Source: JASGKO01 sp049840595 (lineage in GTDB: Bacteria; Verrucomicrobiota; Verrucomicrobiia; Chthoniobacterales; Chthoniobacteraceae). Taken from it: a stretch of DNA of 64,000 nt. Position 1 is the first letter of the stretch. Every line of letters begins with the position of its first letter. Positions 39,669 through 48,563 of this stretch are shown here, one piece after another. Below the pieces are notes generated by a model, which saw nothing but the letters and a program-made list of their open reading frames with translations, was not told the DNA's origin and ran no database searches. The stretch covers positions 1 through 64,000 of the forward strand of contig JASGKO010000043.1 of NCBI GenBank assembly GCA_049840595.1, written 5' to 3'. Position numbers and translations under genes: made by a program.

Positions 39669-40745
39669 TCACTTGCCCGCCCATACTTCCGTAGAGCGGA
39701 TGCCGGGGCGGGCCTCGCCACCGGGAACGACGATGCTGCCGTTCCATTCCACGGCTGAGGTGGTGACCAGGGAGAATGGGACTTCGCCAAGCATCTCCCA
39801 GCTGTCCGTGGCGATATCATAGGCCTGGATGCTGCGCGGGAATCCCTTGTGCTGAGTCGGCATGACTTTCACCTGTGCGCCATCATCCCCACCGAGGACC
39901 AGCAGCTTGGTGCCGCCCCATGGTGGAGCAGGAGAGGGGGCAGCAACTGCCACCTTGGGTAGTTCCTTGAGCGTCTGCCAGCCTTTGCCGGGCGTGTAGC
40001 GGTAGGCATCCTTCAGCCATTTGCGTTCCGGCTTGCCATCCGCTCCTGTGGTGAGCGAGGCACCGCTGAAGAGGTAAAACGAGCCTTCCGCCCAGGCTGT
40101 CGTCGCGAGCATGCGTTCCGGTCCTGGCCATGGCTCCAGCCCCTGCCAGCCAGCCTTGGGATTAGCGAGATCCAGCGACCAGAAGGTCTTCATCGCCACG
40201 CTGTCATCGGCTTTTTCGAGCCCTCCGGCGATATAGAGGATGGAGCCAGCCAAGGCACCACAGGCGTTGGCGCAAGGTTTGGGCAGGGGAGGGAGAGAGG
40301 TGGTGCTGGCAATGCCGTCCTTAAGGGTGAGAAGAAAGACCTCACGGTGATGCCTCTCCGCATCGCTGCCCCCAGCGCAAACCACCCCTGCCGGAGTGCT
40401 TAGTGAGACACCGTAACCAAGGGGAGTAGGAAGCTTGCCGGCGGCCTGCCACTTGCCCTCTGGCGTCTTCAGGACGTACACCGTATCGTACCAGGCTTTG
40501 GTGCCGCCCTCCCAGGGCCTCTTCTCAGGGAAATTAGCCCCTCCCGCGACGATCAATGCCCCCTCATGCACCCCGGCGAAGGGGGCGGCGAAGCCTTCGA
40601 GATCCGGCAGCGGAGGCAGTGAATGCCAAGTGGGCGGAGGAGGGGCGGCCATCGTTGTTAGCGAGAAGGTCAGTGTCACAAAAGTCAGCGCCCAGTAAGA
40701 GAAAGAGCCATTCCTCAAAGCGGCGTAACAGGGTAGGAATGGCAT
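39669..40745 (-). CDS. Exported kelch-type protein, N-acetylneuraminate epimerase (NanM)-like
   Basis: 358 residues. The signal region is WALTFVTLTFSLTTMAAPPP. Kelch-type beta-propeller blades repeat GG and W patterns (LIVAGGANFPEK, VVCAGGSDAERHH, ILYIAGGLEKADDSVAMKTF and LLVLGGDDGAQVK). The cyclically permuted mutarotase/NanM layout is suggested by the first blade and by the final GEARPGIRSTEVW. It is co-directional with the aldolase gene and probably forms an operon, preparing the sugar acid in the periplasm for the aldolase inside. Confidence 0.82.
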   Translation of the reverse strand: MPFLPCYAALRNGSFSYWALTFVTLTFSLTTMAAPPPPTWHSLPPLPDLEGFAAPFAGVHEGALIVAGGANFPEKRPWEGGTKAWYDTVYVLKTPEGKWQAAGKLPTPLGYGVSLSTPAGVVCAGGSDAERHHREVFLLTLKDGIASTTSLPPLPKPCANACGALAGSILYIAGGLEKADDSVAMKTFWSLDLANPKAGWQGLEPWPGPERMLATTAWAEGSFYLFSGASLTTGADGKPERKWLKDAYRYTPGKGWQTLKELPKVAVAAPSPAPPWGGTKLLVLGGDDGAQVKVMPTQHKGFPRSIQAYDIATDSWEMLGEVPFSLVTTSAVEWNGSIVVPGGEARPGIRSTEVWAGK

Positions 40746-40919
40746 GGCGTGCGGAGCGGGTTAAAGGACGATCTCAGCGAGAATGAGGCAGGGTGACAAG
40801 TGTCACCCACTGGTGAGTCTAGCAGACCAGTGAGGCCAGGGCTACCCACCTGTGGTTGACAGTCTGACGCCAATCCGACACAATGGGAAGGGTGCCTCCT
40901 ATGGCATCAGCATTTTTTC

Positions 40920-42641
40920 ATGATTCCAAATCGCAATAAGTCTGCCTCACAGACATCTCTTTCAAATTGGAAGCGGGGAGTGTGCATCCTGGCTCTTCTT
41001 GGTGGCGTGGGTCTGAGTTCTTTTGCTCAGACTGAGCCTGCGGCAGTGACCTTGACGGGAGCTCCTGAGGGGAAGCGCAAAGATAGCCTAGGCATGGAGT
41101 ACCATGCCATTCCAGGGTTGCCGGTGTTATTCGCGATCTATGAGACCCGCGTCTCGGATTTCCAAGCCTTTGTTCAAGAGTCTGGCTATGAGTGGAACGA
41201 ACGCCCACACTTCCCTCAGACGGGAGACCATCCCGTGGTGAACGTGAATCTGCAGGATGCGATTGCTTACTGTAAATGGCTCACGCTGAGAGAGCAAAAG
41301 GCAGGCCTCATCACAGAGCTGCAGTCCTATCGTCTGCCGATGAATGGCGAATGGGACGCTGCGGTGGGTTTGATTTCCGCGCGTCAGCGAATGGTCGGGG
41401 TGACTCAGGAAGTGGAAGAGACCCGTACCTTCCCTTGGGGGCAGGAATGGCCGCCGCCAAAGCGCGCAGGCAATTTCAACTCGCAGGAGATCAGCGGCGT
41501 GGACGACGGCTATGTGTACACCGCGCCTGTGGGTTTCTTCACCCCTTCTGAGGAAGGCCTCTTTGATCTGGCAGGAAATGTCTGGGAGTGGGCCTGGGAT
41601 CAGGAAGCGCGCGTGGAGACATTCGGCACCTTGCGAGGCGGCTCATGGATGTATTTTCGCAAGGAATGCCTGTTGTCGAACTATCGCTATCAGGTGGCAG
41701 CCGATCTGCGGTCACCCAGCGTGGGATTCCGCTGTGTTTTTGAAGACAAGCACTTCACCGCCATCTTCCTGGCAGACGCTGCCAAGGCAGCCAAGGACCA
41801 GGATCAGGAGCGCCGCAATAAGATGGCGACGAATCCTGCTGTGACCGCTGAGGAGGTGGAGAAGATGAGGGAGTCCATGGAGCGCAAGCCGCGCACCGTG
41901 GCAGAAGTAAAGCTGCCAGACCCGACCAAGCTCACTCCTGCCAAGCCAGGGCAGCCCTTCCAGAATACGCTGGGGCTGAATTTCCGACCGCTGGGGGATG
42001 CTCCTCTGCTGATCGGGGAGACGGAAGTGCGTGTGCAGGATTATCTTGCCTATGCCACTGCCGCTGCCAAGCCGTGGGATAAGAAGCCTTCTTTTGAAAT
42101 GAAAGACTCTCATCCCATTGTGAATGTCACCTGGCAGGAAGCGAAAGCCTTCTGCGAGTGGCTGACTGCCAAGGACCGGGCTGCCAACCTGATCAGTGCG
42201 CAGGCGCGTTACCGTCTGCCGACGGATGCGGAGTGGAGCGAGGCCGCTGGATTGAAGGATGAAACGGGAGCCACGCCGGCAGAGAAAGACGGGGCAAACA
42301 AGGTCGACTTTCCCTGGGGGCGCGATCCTGTGCCACCGCTGCTGAGCGCGAATCTGGATACCGCCCGGATGCAAGGCTACCAGGATAACTACTCCTATAC
42401 CTCGCCGGTCGGCTCCTTCTCACCGAATGGTGCCCACCTCTACGACATCGCGGGGAATGTTTCTGAATGGTGCGAGGACGCTTGGCCAGGGGCAGCCGGT
42501 GAGCGCGTCGTGCGCGGTAGCTCTTGGTTAAGCTCCGCGCCGAATACTCTGCTTTCCTCCGCCCGCCAGCACCTTGCTGAGACAGCAACCCTCTCCAGTG
42601 TGGGCTTCCGTCTGATGCTGGAGTTGAATGTCCAACCTTGA
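40920..42641 (+). CDS. Secreted protein with two FGE-sulfatase (C-type lectin-like) domains
   Basis: 573 residues. An N-terminal export signal (ILALLGGVGLSSFAQ) precedes two tandem FGE-type domains (residues of about 45-280 and 340-570). Each has the marks: HPVVNVNLQDAIAYCKWL with YRLPMNGEWDAA in the first; HPIVNVTWQEAKAFCEWL and YRLPTDAEWSEAA in the second. DLAGNVWEWAWD and DIAGNVSEWCED follow, then GGSW and VGFRC/VGFRL ends. The catalytic Cys pair of true formylglycine enzymes is missing in the second domain (GSSWLSSAPN) and not paired in the first. It is therefore probably a binding or scaffold protein, not a sulfatase activator. It overlaps the next gene by 14 bases. Confidence 0.85.
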   Translation: MIPNRNKSASQTSLSNWKRGVCILALLGGVGLSSFAQTEPAAVTLTGAPEGKRKDSLGMEYHAIPGLPVLFAIYETRVSDFQAFVQESGYEWNERPHFPQTGDHPVVNVNLQDAIAYCKWLTLREQKAGLITELQSYRLPMNGEWDAAVGLISARQRMVGVTQEVEETRTFPWGQEWPPPKRAGNFNSQEISGVDDGYVYTAPVGFFTPSEEGLFDLAGNVWEWAWDQEARVETFGTLRGGSWMYFRKECLLSNYRYQVAADLRSPSVGFRCVFEDKHFTAIFLADAAKAAKDQDQERRNKMATNPAVTAEEVEKMRESMERKPRTVAEVKLPDPTKLTPAKPGQPFQNTLGLNFRPLGDAPLLIGETEVRVQDYLAYATAAAKPWDKKPSFEMKDSHPIVNVTWQEAKAFCEWLTAKDRAANLISAQARYRLPTDAEWSEAAGLKDETGATPAEKDGANKVDFPWGRDPVPPLLSANLDTARMQGYQDNYSYTSPVGSFSPNGAHLYDIAGNVSEWCEDAWPGAAGERVVRGSSWLSSAPNTLLSSARQHLAETATLSSVGFRLMLELNVQP

Positions 42642-44397
42642 GCCGCACCCTCGCCTGATGTCTGAACCCGTTGTCAGTGAGTCTTCTCCCTTCCGCCCCT
42701 CAGAGCCAAAACGTGGGCTGCGCTTTGCTCTGGTAGGAATAGGCGTAGTGGCGGTGATTCTGGTGGTGATGCTCTTTGTGGCAAAGCCGGCGTACAAGGG
42801 CTGGCGTGTGGCTTCGGCCTCCAGTCTGGTGAAGGAGGCCAAGGAGCTGATGGCCGCCGAGCGTTGGGAGGAAGCTTCGCAAAAGATCCTCGCGGGTATG
42901 GTGCGCTCGCCGGATGACCCCTCCGTACTACGCGTGATGGCAGACTTCCTGACGCTACAGAACTCGCCTCCTGACCGCATCATTCCTATCTTGAAGAAGC
43001 TGGTGCAATCCGGGACCAGCACGCTCGATGACCGCTCAAAGCTGGGCGTTGCTTTGCTGCGTGACAACCAAGTCAGCGAAGCTCAGAAGATCCTCAATGC
43101 GATGACCGAGCAGGAGCGCGAGAGCACTCGTGCGGGAGTGGAACTGCAAGCGCACCTGATGCGTGTGAACGGCAATATCATCCAGGCGGAAGGCATGCTG
43201 CGCCGCGCCTTGGAGCTGGATCGTGATAACTCGGAGTCCATGCTGCGGCTGGCCGCCATGGATTTGATGAACCCCTTCAAGGAGGTTCAGGCCCAGGCTG
43301 TGGCGAATTTCTGGAAGGTGGCGCGCTCTGGCGACGAAAATTCCCTGAGAGCGATCGACGTGCTCGCAACGGACAAGAACCTCACAGCGACAGGCTGCAC
43401 CGAGCTTTTGGAGTTGTTGGCCAAGCGCCCGTCCGTGCCGGAGCGGCATCGCCTGCTGGTGTTAGCCAGTTACATCCGGCTCAGCCCCGAGCAGCGGGAC
43501 GCCGTGGTGGAGTCTGAGGTGCAGAAGTACAAAGACCAACCGGTGATGCAGTGCCTGGGGCATCTGCGCTGGCTGCATACTCTAGGTGAAGATGAGCGCG
43601 TGCTGAAAATCATCACCCGTGTGCAGGCCATCAAGGCGCGTGAACTGCTGATACTGTACACGGAGGCGTTAGCCGCCACAGGCAAGTGGAAGGAACTGCA
43701 AGCCGTTATCAAGGAAACGCCTTCTCTTCCGCTTAGCTCGGCTGAGAAATCCGTGATGCTGGCACGTGCTGCCAAAGGTCTTGGTGAATCGGATAGAACC
43801 GTGAGAAGCCATCTTCAGGAAGCCAGCAAGCAGGCGGTGAATGACCGTGATATGAACGGCGTGCAGCAGATCGGCGGGGTGGCGCAGAGCATGGGGGAGA
43901 CGGACATCGCATTGGAGAACTTCCGCAATGCGGCGGCTGTGCCGAAGCAGCGCTTTGCCATGTTGGATAAGCTTCTCACCATGCGGGCTAGCGAGCACAA
44001 CGCAGAGGGGATGCTGGCCACGCTGCAGGAGATCCTGGCGACCAATTCAGGCCAGAAGGTGCACCGGGAAATGCAGCTTCATCTGAAGCTGCTGCTCGGG
44101 GTGGAGATGGAAACGGCTCTGGGGCAGGCAGAGGAGCTCTCCGAGAAAGGCGGTATCTCTCCGGAGACCCTGGATTTCATCAGAGCTTTCGTTGCCTACC
44201 GCAAGGCAGATCGCGCCGCATTGGTGGAGGCCCTGGCAAAGGTCAAGCCTGAGACCCTGCCTCTGGGGCAGCGCGCCGTTCTTGCAGGACTGCTCAATGC
44301 AAGCGGAGATCCCGCCAAGGGCTTTGCCATTGCCGAGCGCATCCAGCAATCCCTGTTGCTGGATGAAGAGATGAAATTCCTGCAAATGGCGTTGTAG
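42628..44397 (+). CDS. Membrane-anchored TPR-repeat protein
   Basis: 589 residues. One membrane segment at about 33-52 (ALVGIGVVAVILVVMLFVA) is followed by a long helical repeat region. The repeats look like TPR (AKELMAAERWEEASQKIL; VMADFLTLQNSPPDRIIPIL; AEGMLRRALELDRDNSES). The start at 42628 is preceded by GGAG five bases back and lies inside the upstream FGE-domain gene, so the two are co-translated. It is probably a periplasm-facing docking protein for the FGE-fold partner; the partner assignment is inference. Confidence 0.82.
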   Translation: MSNLEPHPRLMSEPVVSESSPFRPSEPKRGLRFALVGIGVVAVILVVMLFVAKPAYKGWRVASASSLVKEAKELMAAERWEEASQKILAGMVRSPDDPSVLRVMADFLTLQNSPPDRIIPILKKLVQSGTSTLDDRSKLGVALLRDNQVSEAQKILNAMTEQERESTRAGVELQAHLMRVNGNIIQAEGMLRRALELDRDNSESMLRLAAMDLMNPFKEVQAQAVANFWKVARSGDENSLRAIDVLATDKNLTATGCTELLELLAKRPSVPERHRLLVLASYIRLSPEQRDAVVESEVQKYKDQPVMQCLGHLRWLHTLGEDERVLKIITRVQAIKARELLILYTEALAATGKWKELQAVIKETPSLPLSSAEKSVMLARAAKGLGESDRTVRSHLQEASKQAVNDRDMNGVQQIGGVAQSMGETDIALENFRNAAAVPKQRFAMLDKLLTMRASEHNAEGMLATLQEILATNSGQKVHREMQLHLKLLLGVEMETALGQAEELSEKGGISPETLDFIRAFVAYRKADRAALVEALAKVKPETLPLGQRAVLAGLLNASGDPAKGFAIAERIQQSLLLDEEMKFLQMAL

Positions 44398-44429
44398 AGA
44401 GCGATGGCTTCTGTTCCTAGGAGCCGTAT

Positions 44430-45188
44430 TTATCTCTCTGTGTTGCTTTTCTGGCCAGCGAAGCGCGTTGCATACTCTGGGTCCAAGGTGCCAAAGAGGC
44501 GGTCCCAGATCAGCGTGTAGAAGCCGTAGTTATAGCCCTGATGTTCGTGATGCTCTGCGTGGAAGGTGGAGGTGCCCACCCAGTTGAGCCAGGCCGAGCG
44601 CTGCATCCAGCGTGGGAATGGCTCCACACCGGAGTGCCCCAAAGTGCCGAAAAGCACATTCAGCGTAAGGTAGGCGACCAATCCCTGCACGGTAATGGGA
44701 TACAGCAGCAGGAACACGATCATCAGGCTGCCGAAACCGATCACCTCCACCGGATGCAGCACGAATAAGCTGATCGGATTGGTCGTCTCATGCCGATGAT
44801 GAAAGCGATGCACGAGCTGGTAGATCCAATGCCAGTGAGCCAGGCGGTGGAACACATACATGGCAAGGTCCATGAAGAGCACCATCACCAGCGTGTCCAG
44901 TACCCAGGAGATGGGGCCGCCTTCACGCAAACGGATGGCACCCAGTGTCCACAACCACCAGCCCACCAGCGACACGGCTGCATTCAGCGCCATACAGGCG
45001 ATGGCGGCCAGCACCTCCATCCGCCGCAATGGCTCCCAGCGATCAAAGAGACGATGCGCGCCGAACAAACGTCCCAGCCACCAGCATAGCCATACGGATG
45101 CAGCAAAGATGACCACATTGGCTAGCAGGAAGAAGCCACCCGCCGCGAGGGGAGAGGCAGAGTGGAGTTGCTCAATCATACCCGCCAA
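44430..45188 (-). CDS. Sterol desaturase/fatty acid hydroxylase family membrane protein
   Basis: 252 residues and four or five membrane helices. The di-iron histidine clusters are in place: HRLAHWHW, HRFHHRHET and HAEHHEHQGYNYG, the layout of the FA_hydroxylase family. Members hydroxylate or desaturate lipid chains with oxygen. The lipid substrate is unknown. The frame is intact and stands alone, with the SMP-30 gene 23 bases upstream on the same strand. Confidence 0.9.
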   Translation of the reverse strand: MAGMIEQLHSASPLAAGGFFLLANVVIFAASVWLCWWLGRLFGAHRLFDRWEPLRRMEVLAAIACMALNAAVSLVGWWLWTLGAIRLREGGPISWVLDTLVMVLFMDLAMYVFHRLAHWHWIYQLVHRFHHRHETTNPISLFVLHPVEVIGFGSLMIVFLLLYPITVQGLVAYLTLNVLFGTLGHSGVEPFPRWMQRSAWLNWVGTSTFHAEHHEHQGYNYGFYTLIWDRLFGTLDPEYATRFAGQKSNTER

Positions 45189-45211
45189 CGGCGCTAGGCG
45201 CGGGATTCAGA

Positions 45212-46114
45212 CTACTTCAGCCCATCTACCGCAGTCTGGATCTTGTAGAAGCCAGTCTGGGCGGTAATGTAGAGAGTCTTGCTTCCCTTGGCTCCGAACG
45301 CGCAGTTACAAGGTACTTCCGGCACGATGATGGTGCCGAGGTGCTTGCCCTCGGTATTGAAGACTTTGACGCCTTCCTTCGTGGTGACGTAGAGATTGCC
45401 ATTTTTATCCACCGTCATCCCGTCATTCACCGGCGCTTCCGCGGTCAGCACGCGGCCGTTGCTCACCGTGCCATCCGCTGGGTTGATATCAAAGGCATGC
45501 ACGCTGCCTAGGGCATTGTCTGCCACGTAGAGGACACGCTGATCCTTGGAAATCGCCAGGCCATTTGGCTTCTTCAGGGAATCCACCACACGCAGCAGCT
45601 TGCCGCCGCCAGGGGGCAGGTAGTACACGCCTTCGCAGGGCTGCTCCAGGTCGTCGGTCTTGCCATAGCGTGGATCGGTGAAGTAGATGCCGCCTTTGGC
45701 ATCCAGATCCAGATCGTTGGGGCTGTTGAGTTTCTTACCCTCATACTCGCGGGCGATGGTTTCCAGATCGGCTGCGGCAGGCTGACGGGTGACCATGCGA
45801 TTCGCCCCCTCGCAGGAAAGCAGCGCCCCGGTCGCGTCGAATTTCAGGCCGTTGGCTGCGCCGGTATCCTCGCGGTGCACCGTGATCTCGCCGGTGGCGG
45901 GATTGTAGACATGAGTGCGGTTGTTGGGGATATCGTTGAAGAAGATCCGCCCATCTGGCGCCAGCGCGGCTCCCTCGGTGAATTTGAACCCGCTCTGCAG
46001 CAGCTCCACCTTGGCATCCTTCGGCAGGATGGTGGCAGGCAGCGCTGGCGAGATCGGGGGCTCAGCCGCCACCGAGGTGGCCAGCAATAGCAAGGGGAGG
46101 AAACGGGAGATCAT
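45212..46114 (-). CDS. Exported SMP-30/gluconolactonase family protein
   Basis: 300 residues. The signal peptide is MISRFLPLLLLATSVA, with cleavage before EPPIS. A six-bladed propeller follows with the family motifs EGAALAPDGRIFFNDIPN, NSPNDLDLDAKGGIYFTDP and NGLAISKDQRVLYVADN, whose acidic and Asn residues bind the metal. Members open sugar lactones. The protein would act in the periplasm. It is followed by the desaturase-like gene; the pairing is not functionally obvious. Confidence 0.9.
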   Translation of the reverse strand: MISRFLPLLLLATSVAAEPPISPALPATILPKDAKVELLQSGFKFTEGAALAPDGRIFFNDIPNNRTHVYNPATGEITVHREDTGAANGLKFDATGALLSCEGANRMVTRQPAAADLETIAREYEGKKLNSPNDLDLDAKGGIYFTDPRYGKTDDLEQPCEGVYYLPPGGGKLLRVVDSLKKPNGLAISKDQRVLYVADNALGSVHAFDINPADGTVSNGRVLTAEAPVNDGMTVDKNGNLYVTTKEGVKVFNTEGKHLGTIIVPEVPCNCAFGAKGSKTLYITAQTGFYKIQTAVDGLK

Positions 46115-46199
46115 GACGGGTACAAAAAAGTTCCGGCGGAGTCTGCAAGAAAGCAGCGCTCCGCCGCAAGCACAAAACGGCTATGAAAGCACCCGCCTG

Positions 46200-47153
46200 T
46201 CAGGAAACCACATTGCGTGGCTGGCCCGCGATCCAGGCTGCCAGATTGGCTGTGGCGGCATCGATCAGGCGGCTGCGCGCTTCCTTGCTCGCCCAGGCAA
46301 TATGCGGCGTGATGATGCAGTTTGGTGCGGAGAGGAGGGGATTGTCCGCAGCTGGAGGCTCGGCAGAGAGCACATCCAGACCTGCGCCTGCCAGGGTGCC
46401 TGCGGCCAGTGCATCCGCCAGATCCTGCTCATTCACAAGAGGGCCACGGGCGGTATTGATCAGAAAGGCCGAGCGCTTCATCTGCGCGATGCGGCTGGCA
46501 TTGATGAGATGCTTGGTGTCATCCGTTAGCGGGCAGTGCAGGCTGACCACATCTGACTGGGCAAAGCACTCATCCATCGTGGCTTTCTGGACGCCAGCGA
46601 TGGGCTCTGAGCGCCAGGTGCGCCGATTCGCCAGCACCTTCATGTCCATCGCCAGCGCGATGCGCGCCACGCCTTCGCCGATGCTGCCGTAGCCAACGAT
46701 GCCGAGGGTTTTGCCGCTGAGCTCCATTAGCGGGTAGTCCCAAAAGCAGAAATCCTGGCTGCTGCTCCAGCGGCGCTCACGCACGGCCTGGCTATGGTGA
46801 CCGGCATGGTGAGTCAGTTCCAGCAGCAGGGCCAGTACCGTCTGCGCCACGGAGGGCGTGCTGTACCCAGGGATATTGGTGACGGTGATACCGAGCTTCC
46901 GCGCTTCCTCGATATCCACCACATTGTAGCCAGTAGCTAGCACCCCGATGTAGCGCAGCTTAGGCAGGGCTTGCAACATCTCGGCATTCAGCACAGTCTT
47001 GTTAGTCAGCACCGCCTCGCAGTCTTGCGCACGCTCCACCACTTCACTGGCCGCCGTGCGGGTGTGGAAAGTGCAGCTGGCCAGTTTTTCCAGTCCGTCC
47101 CAGGAGAGGTCGCCAGGATTGGCGGTGAAAGCATCGAGAATTGTCAGGTTCAT
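46200..47153 (-). CDS. D-2-hydroxyacid dehydrogenase (glycerate/hydroxypyruvate type)
   Basis: 317 residues. The NAD-binding motif is GIVGYGSIGEGVARIA. The catalytic Arg, Glu and His are in the family places (INTARGPLVNEQDL, AGLDVLSAEPP, ITPHIAWASKEAR). The order and the residues near the substrate (YNVVDIEEARKLGI) suit glycerate or hydroxypyruvate reductases. It is cytoplasmic. It is the first gene of a minus-strand series after the inverted repeat at 47221-47366. Confidence 0.92.
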   Translation of the reverse strand: MNLTILDAFTANPGDLSWDGLEKLASCTFHTRTAASEVVERAQDCEAVLTNKTVLNAEMLQALPKLRYIGVLATGYNVVDIEEARKLGITVTNIPGYSTPSVAQTVLALLLELTHHAGHHSQAVRERRWSSSQDFCFWDYPLMELSGKTLGIVGYGSIGEGVARIALAMDMKVLANRRTWRSEPIAGVQKATMDECFAQSDVVSLHCPLTDDTKHLINASRIAQMKRSAFLINTARGPLVNEQDLADALAAGTLAGAGLDVLSAEPPAADNPLLSAPNCIITPHIAWASKEARSRLIDAATANLAAWIAGQPRNVVS

Positions 47154-47220
47154 TCACCGCATGGGAGCGTGCCCTGGCGCGATGGGCAAGCAATTCCTGC
47201 TGTGTGGGCATTTCTGAGGG

Positions 47221-47366
47221 GTGAACCACGAAGACGCCAAGGCGCGAAGACTGAAGGTTGAAGAGAAGAGGTAGAGGTTTTGAAAAACTAAGACCACGCG
47301 GTGGGATATCGCTGTCAGTAACCCAACAATCCCTCAGTCTTCGTGCCTTCCTGTCTTCGTGGTTAA
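47221..47366. repeat. CACGAAG-type inverted repeat element
   Basis: The left end GTGAACCACGAAGACGCC is mirrored by CTGTCTTCGTGGTTAAC at the right (47336-47366), with a few mismatches. About 85 bases lie between. The same arm sequence recurs at 56384-56477 and as a single half near 13109. Elements of this kind (CCACGAAGACAC repeated and inverted) are widespread between genes in environmental Verrucomicrobiota and Planctomycetota, as far as I recall. No open frame is inside. Confidence 0.72.
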
Positions 47367-47469
47367 CAATTTGGGTTTATATGCCTGGCTTGCGCTGGCT
47401 TTGCCCCGCCTTGCCTAAGAGCCCCATCCGCGTTGCGGAGGTTGGCGTGCGGGTTAGTCTGGCCGCCTT

Positions 47470-47961
47470 ATGAAATTTGTGTCCTTCTCTTCCTCGTGGT
47501 TTTCCCGCCTGGCGCTGCTTGCCATCGTGGGCCTTTCGCTGCCGCTGATGGCGGATCCTGCCAACAAGAAATGTCCCATGATGACGGACGACGATGCTGA
47601 GGTGGATACCGTGGTCGACGTTGGTGGCGTGCCAGTCGGCCTCTGCTGCGGCAAGTGCGAGAAGCTTTGGAAGAAGAACGAGAAGTATTACCTTAAAGCC
47701 GGGATCGAGCTCGGTCTGCTGCCGCAGTTCAAGGGTAAGGAAGCCGAACTGGGTCTGGATAAAGTGGAACTCATGCCTCAGCGCTTTTGCCCACTGAACC
47801 CCACCCATGTGGTCGCTCCCGATAGTCCCTCCGTGGAGTACAAGGGCCAAAAGGTCTATTTCTTCAGCCAGTCCGCCCTCGGTAAATGGAACGCCAATCC
47901 CGACGCGGAAGCTGAAAAGGCCATCAAAGCTGGCCTGCTGCCTCAGCTGGCGAAGAAGTAA
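47470..47961 (+). CDS. Secreted Cys-rich metal-binding protein
   Basis: 163 residues. The signal peptide is MKFVSFSSSWFSRLALLAIV, with cleavage near LPLMADPA. The mature part has CPMM, then VGGVPVGLCCGKCEKLWKKN and FCPLNPTHVVAPDS. The two half-domains of the pattern C-P-M/L ... YKGQKVYFFS resemble YHS/heavy-metal-binding domains, so copper or another soft metal is a likely ligand. The C-terminal helix is Lys-rich. A terminator lies 39 bases downstream and the gene stands alone, so it should be expressed by itself. Confidence 0.78.
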   Translation: MKFVSFSSSWFSRLALLAIVGLSLPLMADPANKKCPMMTDDDAEVDTVVDVGGVPVGLCCGKCEKLWKKNEKYYLKAGIELGLLPQFKGKEAELGLDKVELMPQRFCPLNPTHVVAPDSPSVEYKGQKVYFFSQSALGKWNANPDAEAEKAIKAGLLPQLAKK

Positions 47962-47999
47962 GGGGAAGCATTTGAGAATTTGTTAGTCTGGTTGCTGGA

Positions 48000-48037
48000 A
48001 AGGGCGGTAGCGGTGATTCCGCTGCCGCCTTTTGCTT
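48000..48037 (+). terminator. Rho-independent terminator
   Basis: A stem of 11 bp (GGCGGTAGCGG against CCGCTGCCGCC, one G-T pair) closes a five-base loop and is followed by TTTTGCTTT. It ends the unit of the Cys-rich protein gene. Confidence 0.8.
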
Positions 48038-48067
48038 TCAATTCTTGGCAACTGAAAAGCTGACACG

Positions 48068-48490
48068 CTACAGATCCTCCAAATGCACTTCTGCCAGATC
48101 AGCGATATCCGGATCGATCTGGCCATCTTCATTTTCCGCGACGGACCTGAGTAAATTGATGAGAGCTTCCCGATGCTCGCCTTCCGGGGTTCCATTGATG
48201 ATTCTTCTCAGCATGGTCAGCGTGGAGGCAGTAGGGGTGCGCTGGATCGATTCGACGAGCGCACGGGTGTAGTATCCCAACTCGAATTGCTCGACGTAAT
48301 GAACCAATGCGCCAGGTGCACCGTAGTCCAGGTCAGGATAGCGCTCCATGAAGTCGAGGATCACCTGCACGTTGCCTTGGTGAGCATCATCACTCGGAAG
48401 GTCTTCGATAAGGTCATGTTGTACATAGAGAAAATCGTCGGCGTCTTTGCTGACATCTCTCAGGCGCTGGATCAAAAGCGAATCCTGCAT
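48068..48490 (-). CDS. Small acidic protein of unknown function
   Basis: 140 residues from ATG 48490; the frame also opens at 48532. No signal or membrane segment is present. It is acidic and helical (SLLIQRLRDVSKDADDFLYV; LALI-type helices) with the stretch GAPGALVHYVEQFE and RTPTASTLTMLRRIIN. The sequence recalls immunity or antitoxin-like proteins built of short helices, but no cognate toxin is adjacent and I do not assign it. Confidence 0.6.
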   Translation of the reverse strand: MQDSLLIQRLRDVSKDADDFLYVQHDLIEDLPSDDAHQGNVQVILDFMERYPDLDYGAPGALVHYVEQFELGYYTRALVESIQRTPTASTLTMLRRIINGTPEGEHREALINLLRSVAENEDGQIDPDIADLAEVHLEDL

Positions 48491-48563
48491 GGGGAAGAAT
48501 GGAATGGGAGCCACCGTGAAGCGGATCTTCACGGTGCGTTGGGTAAGAATGAACGCTTACTAC

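Noticed and set aside
40920..42641. Diversity-generating retroelement target, since FGE folds are variable proteins in such systems
   Set aside because: No reverse transcriptase or template repeat is within reach.
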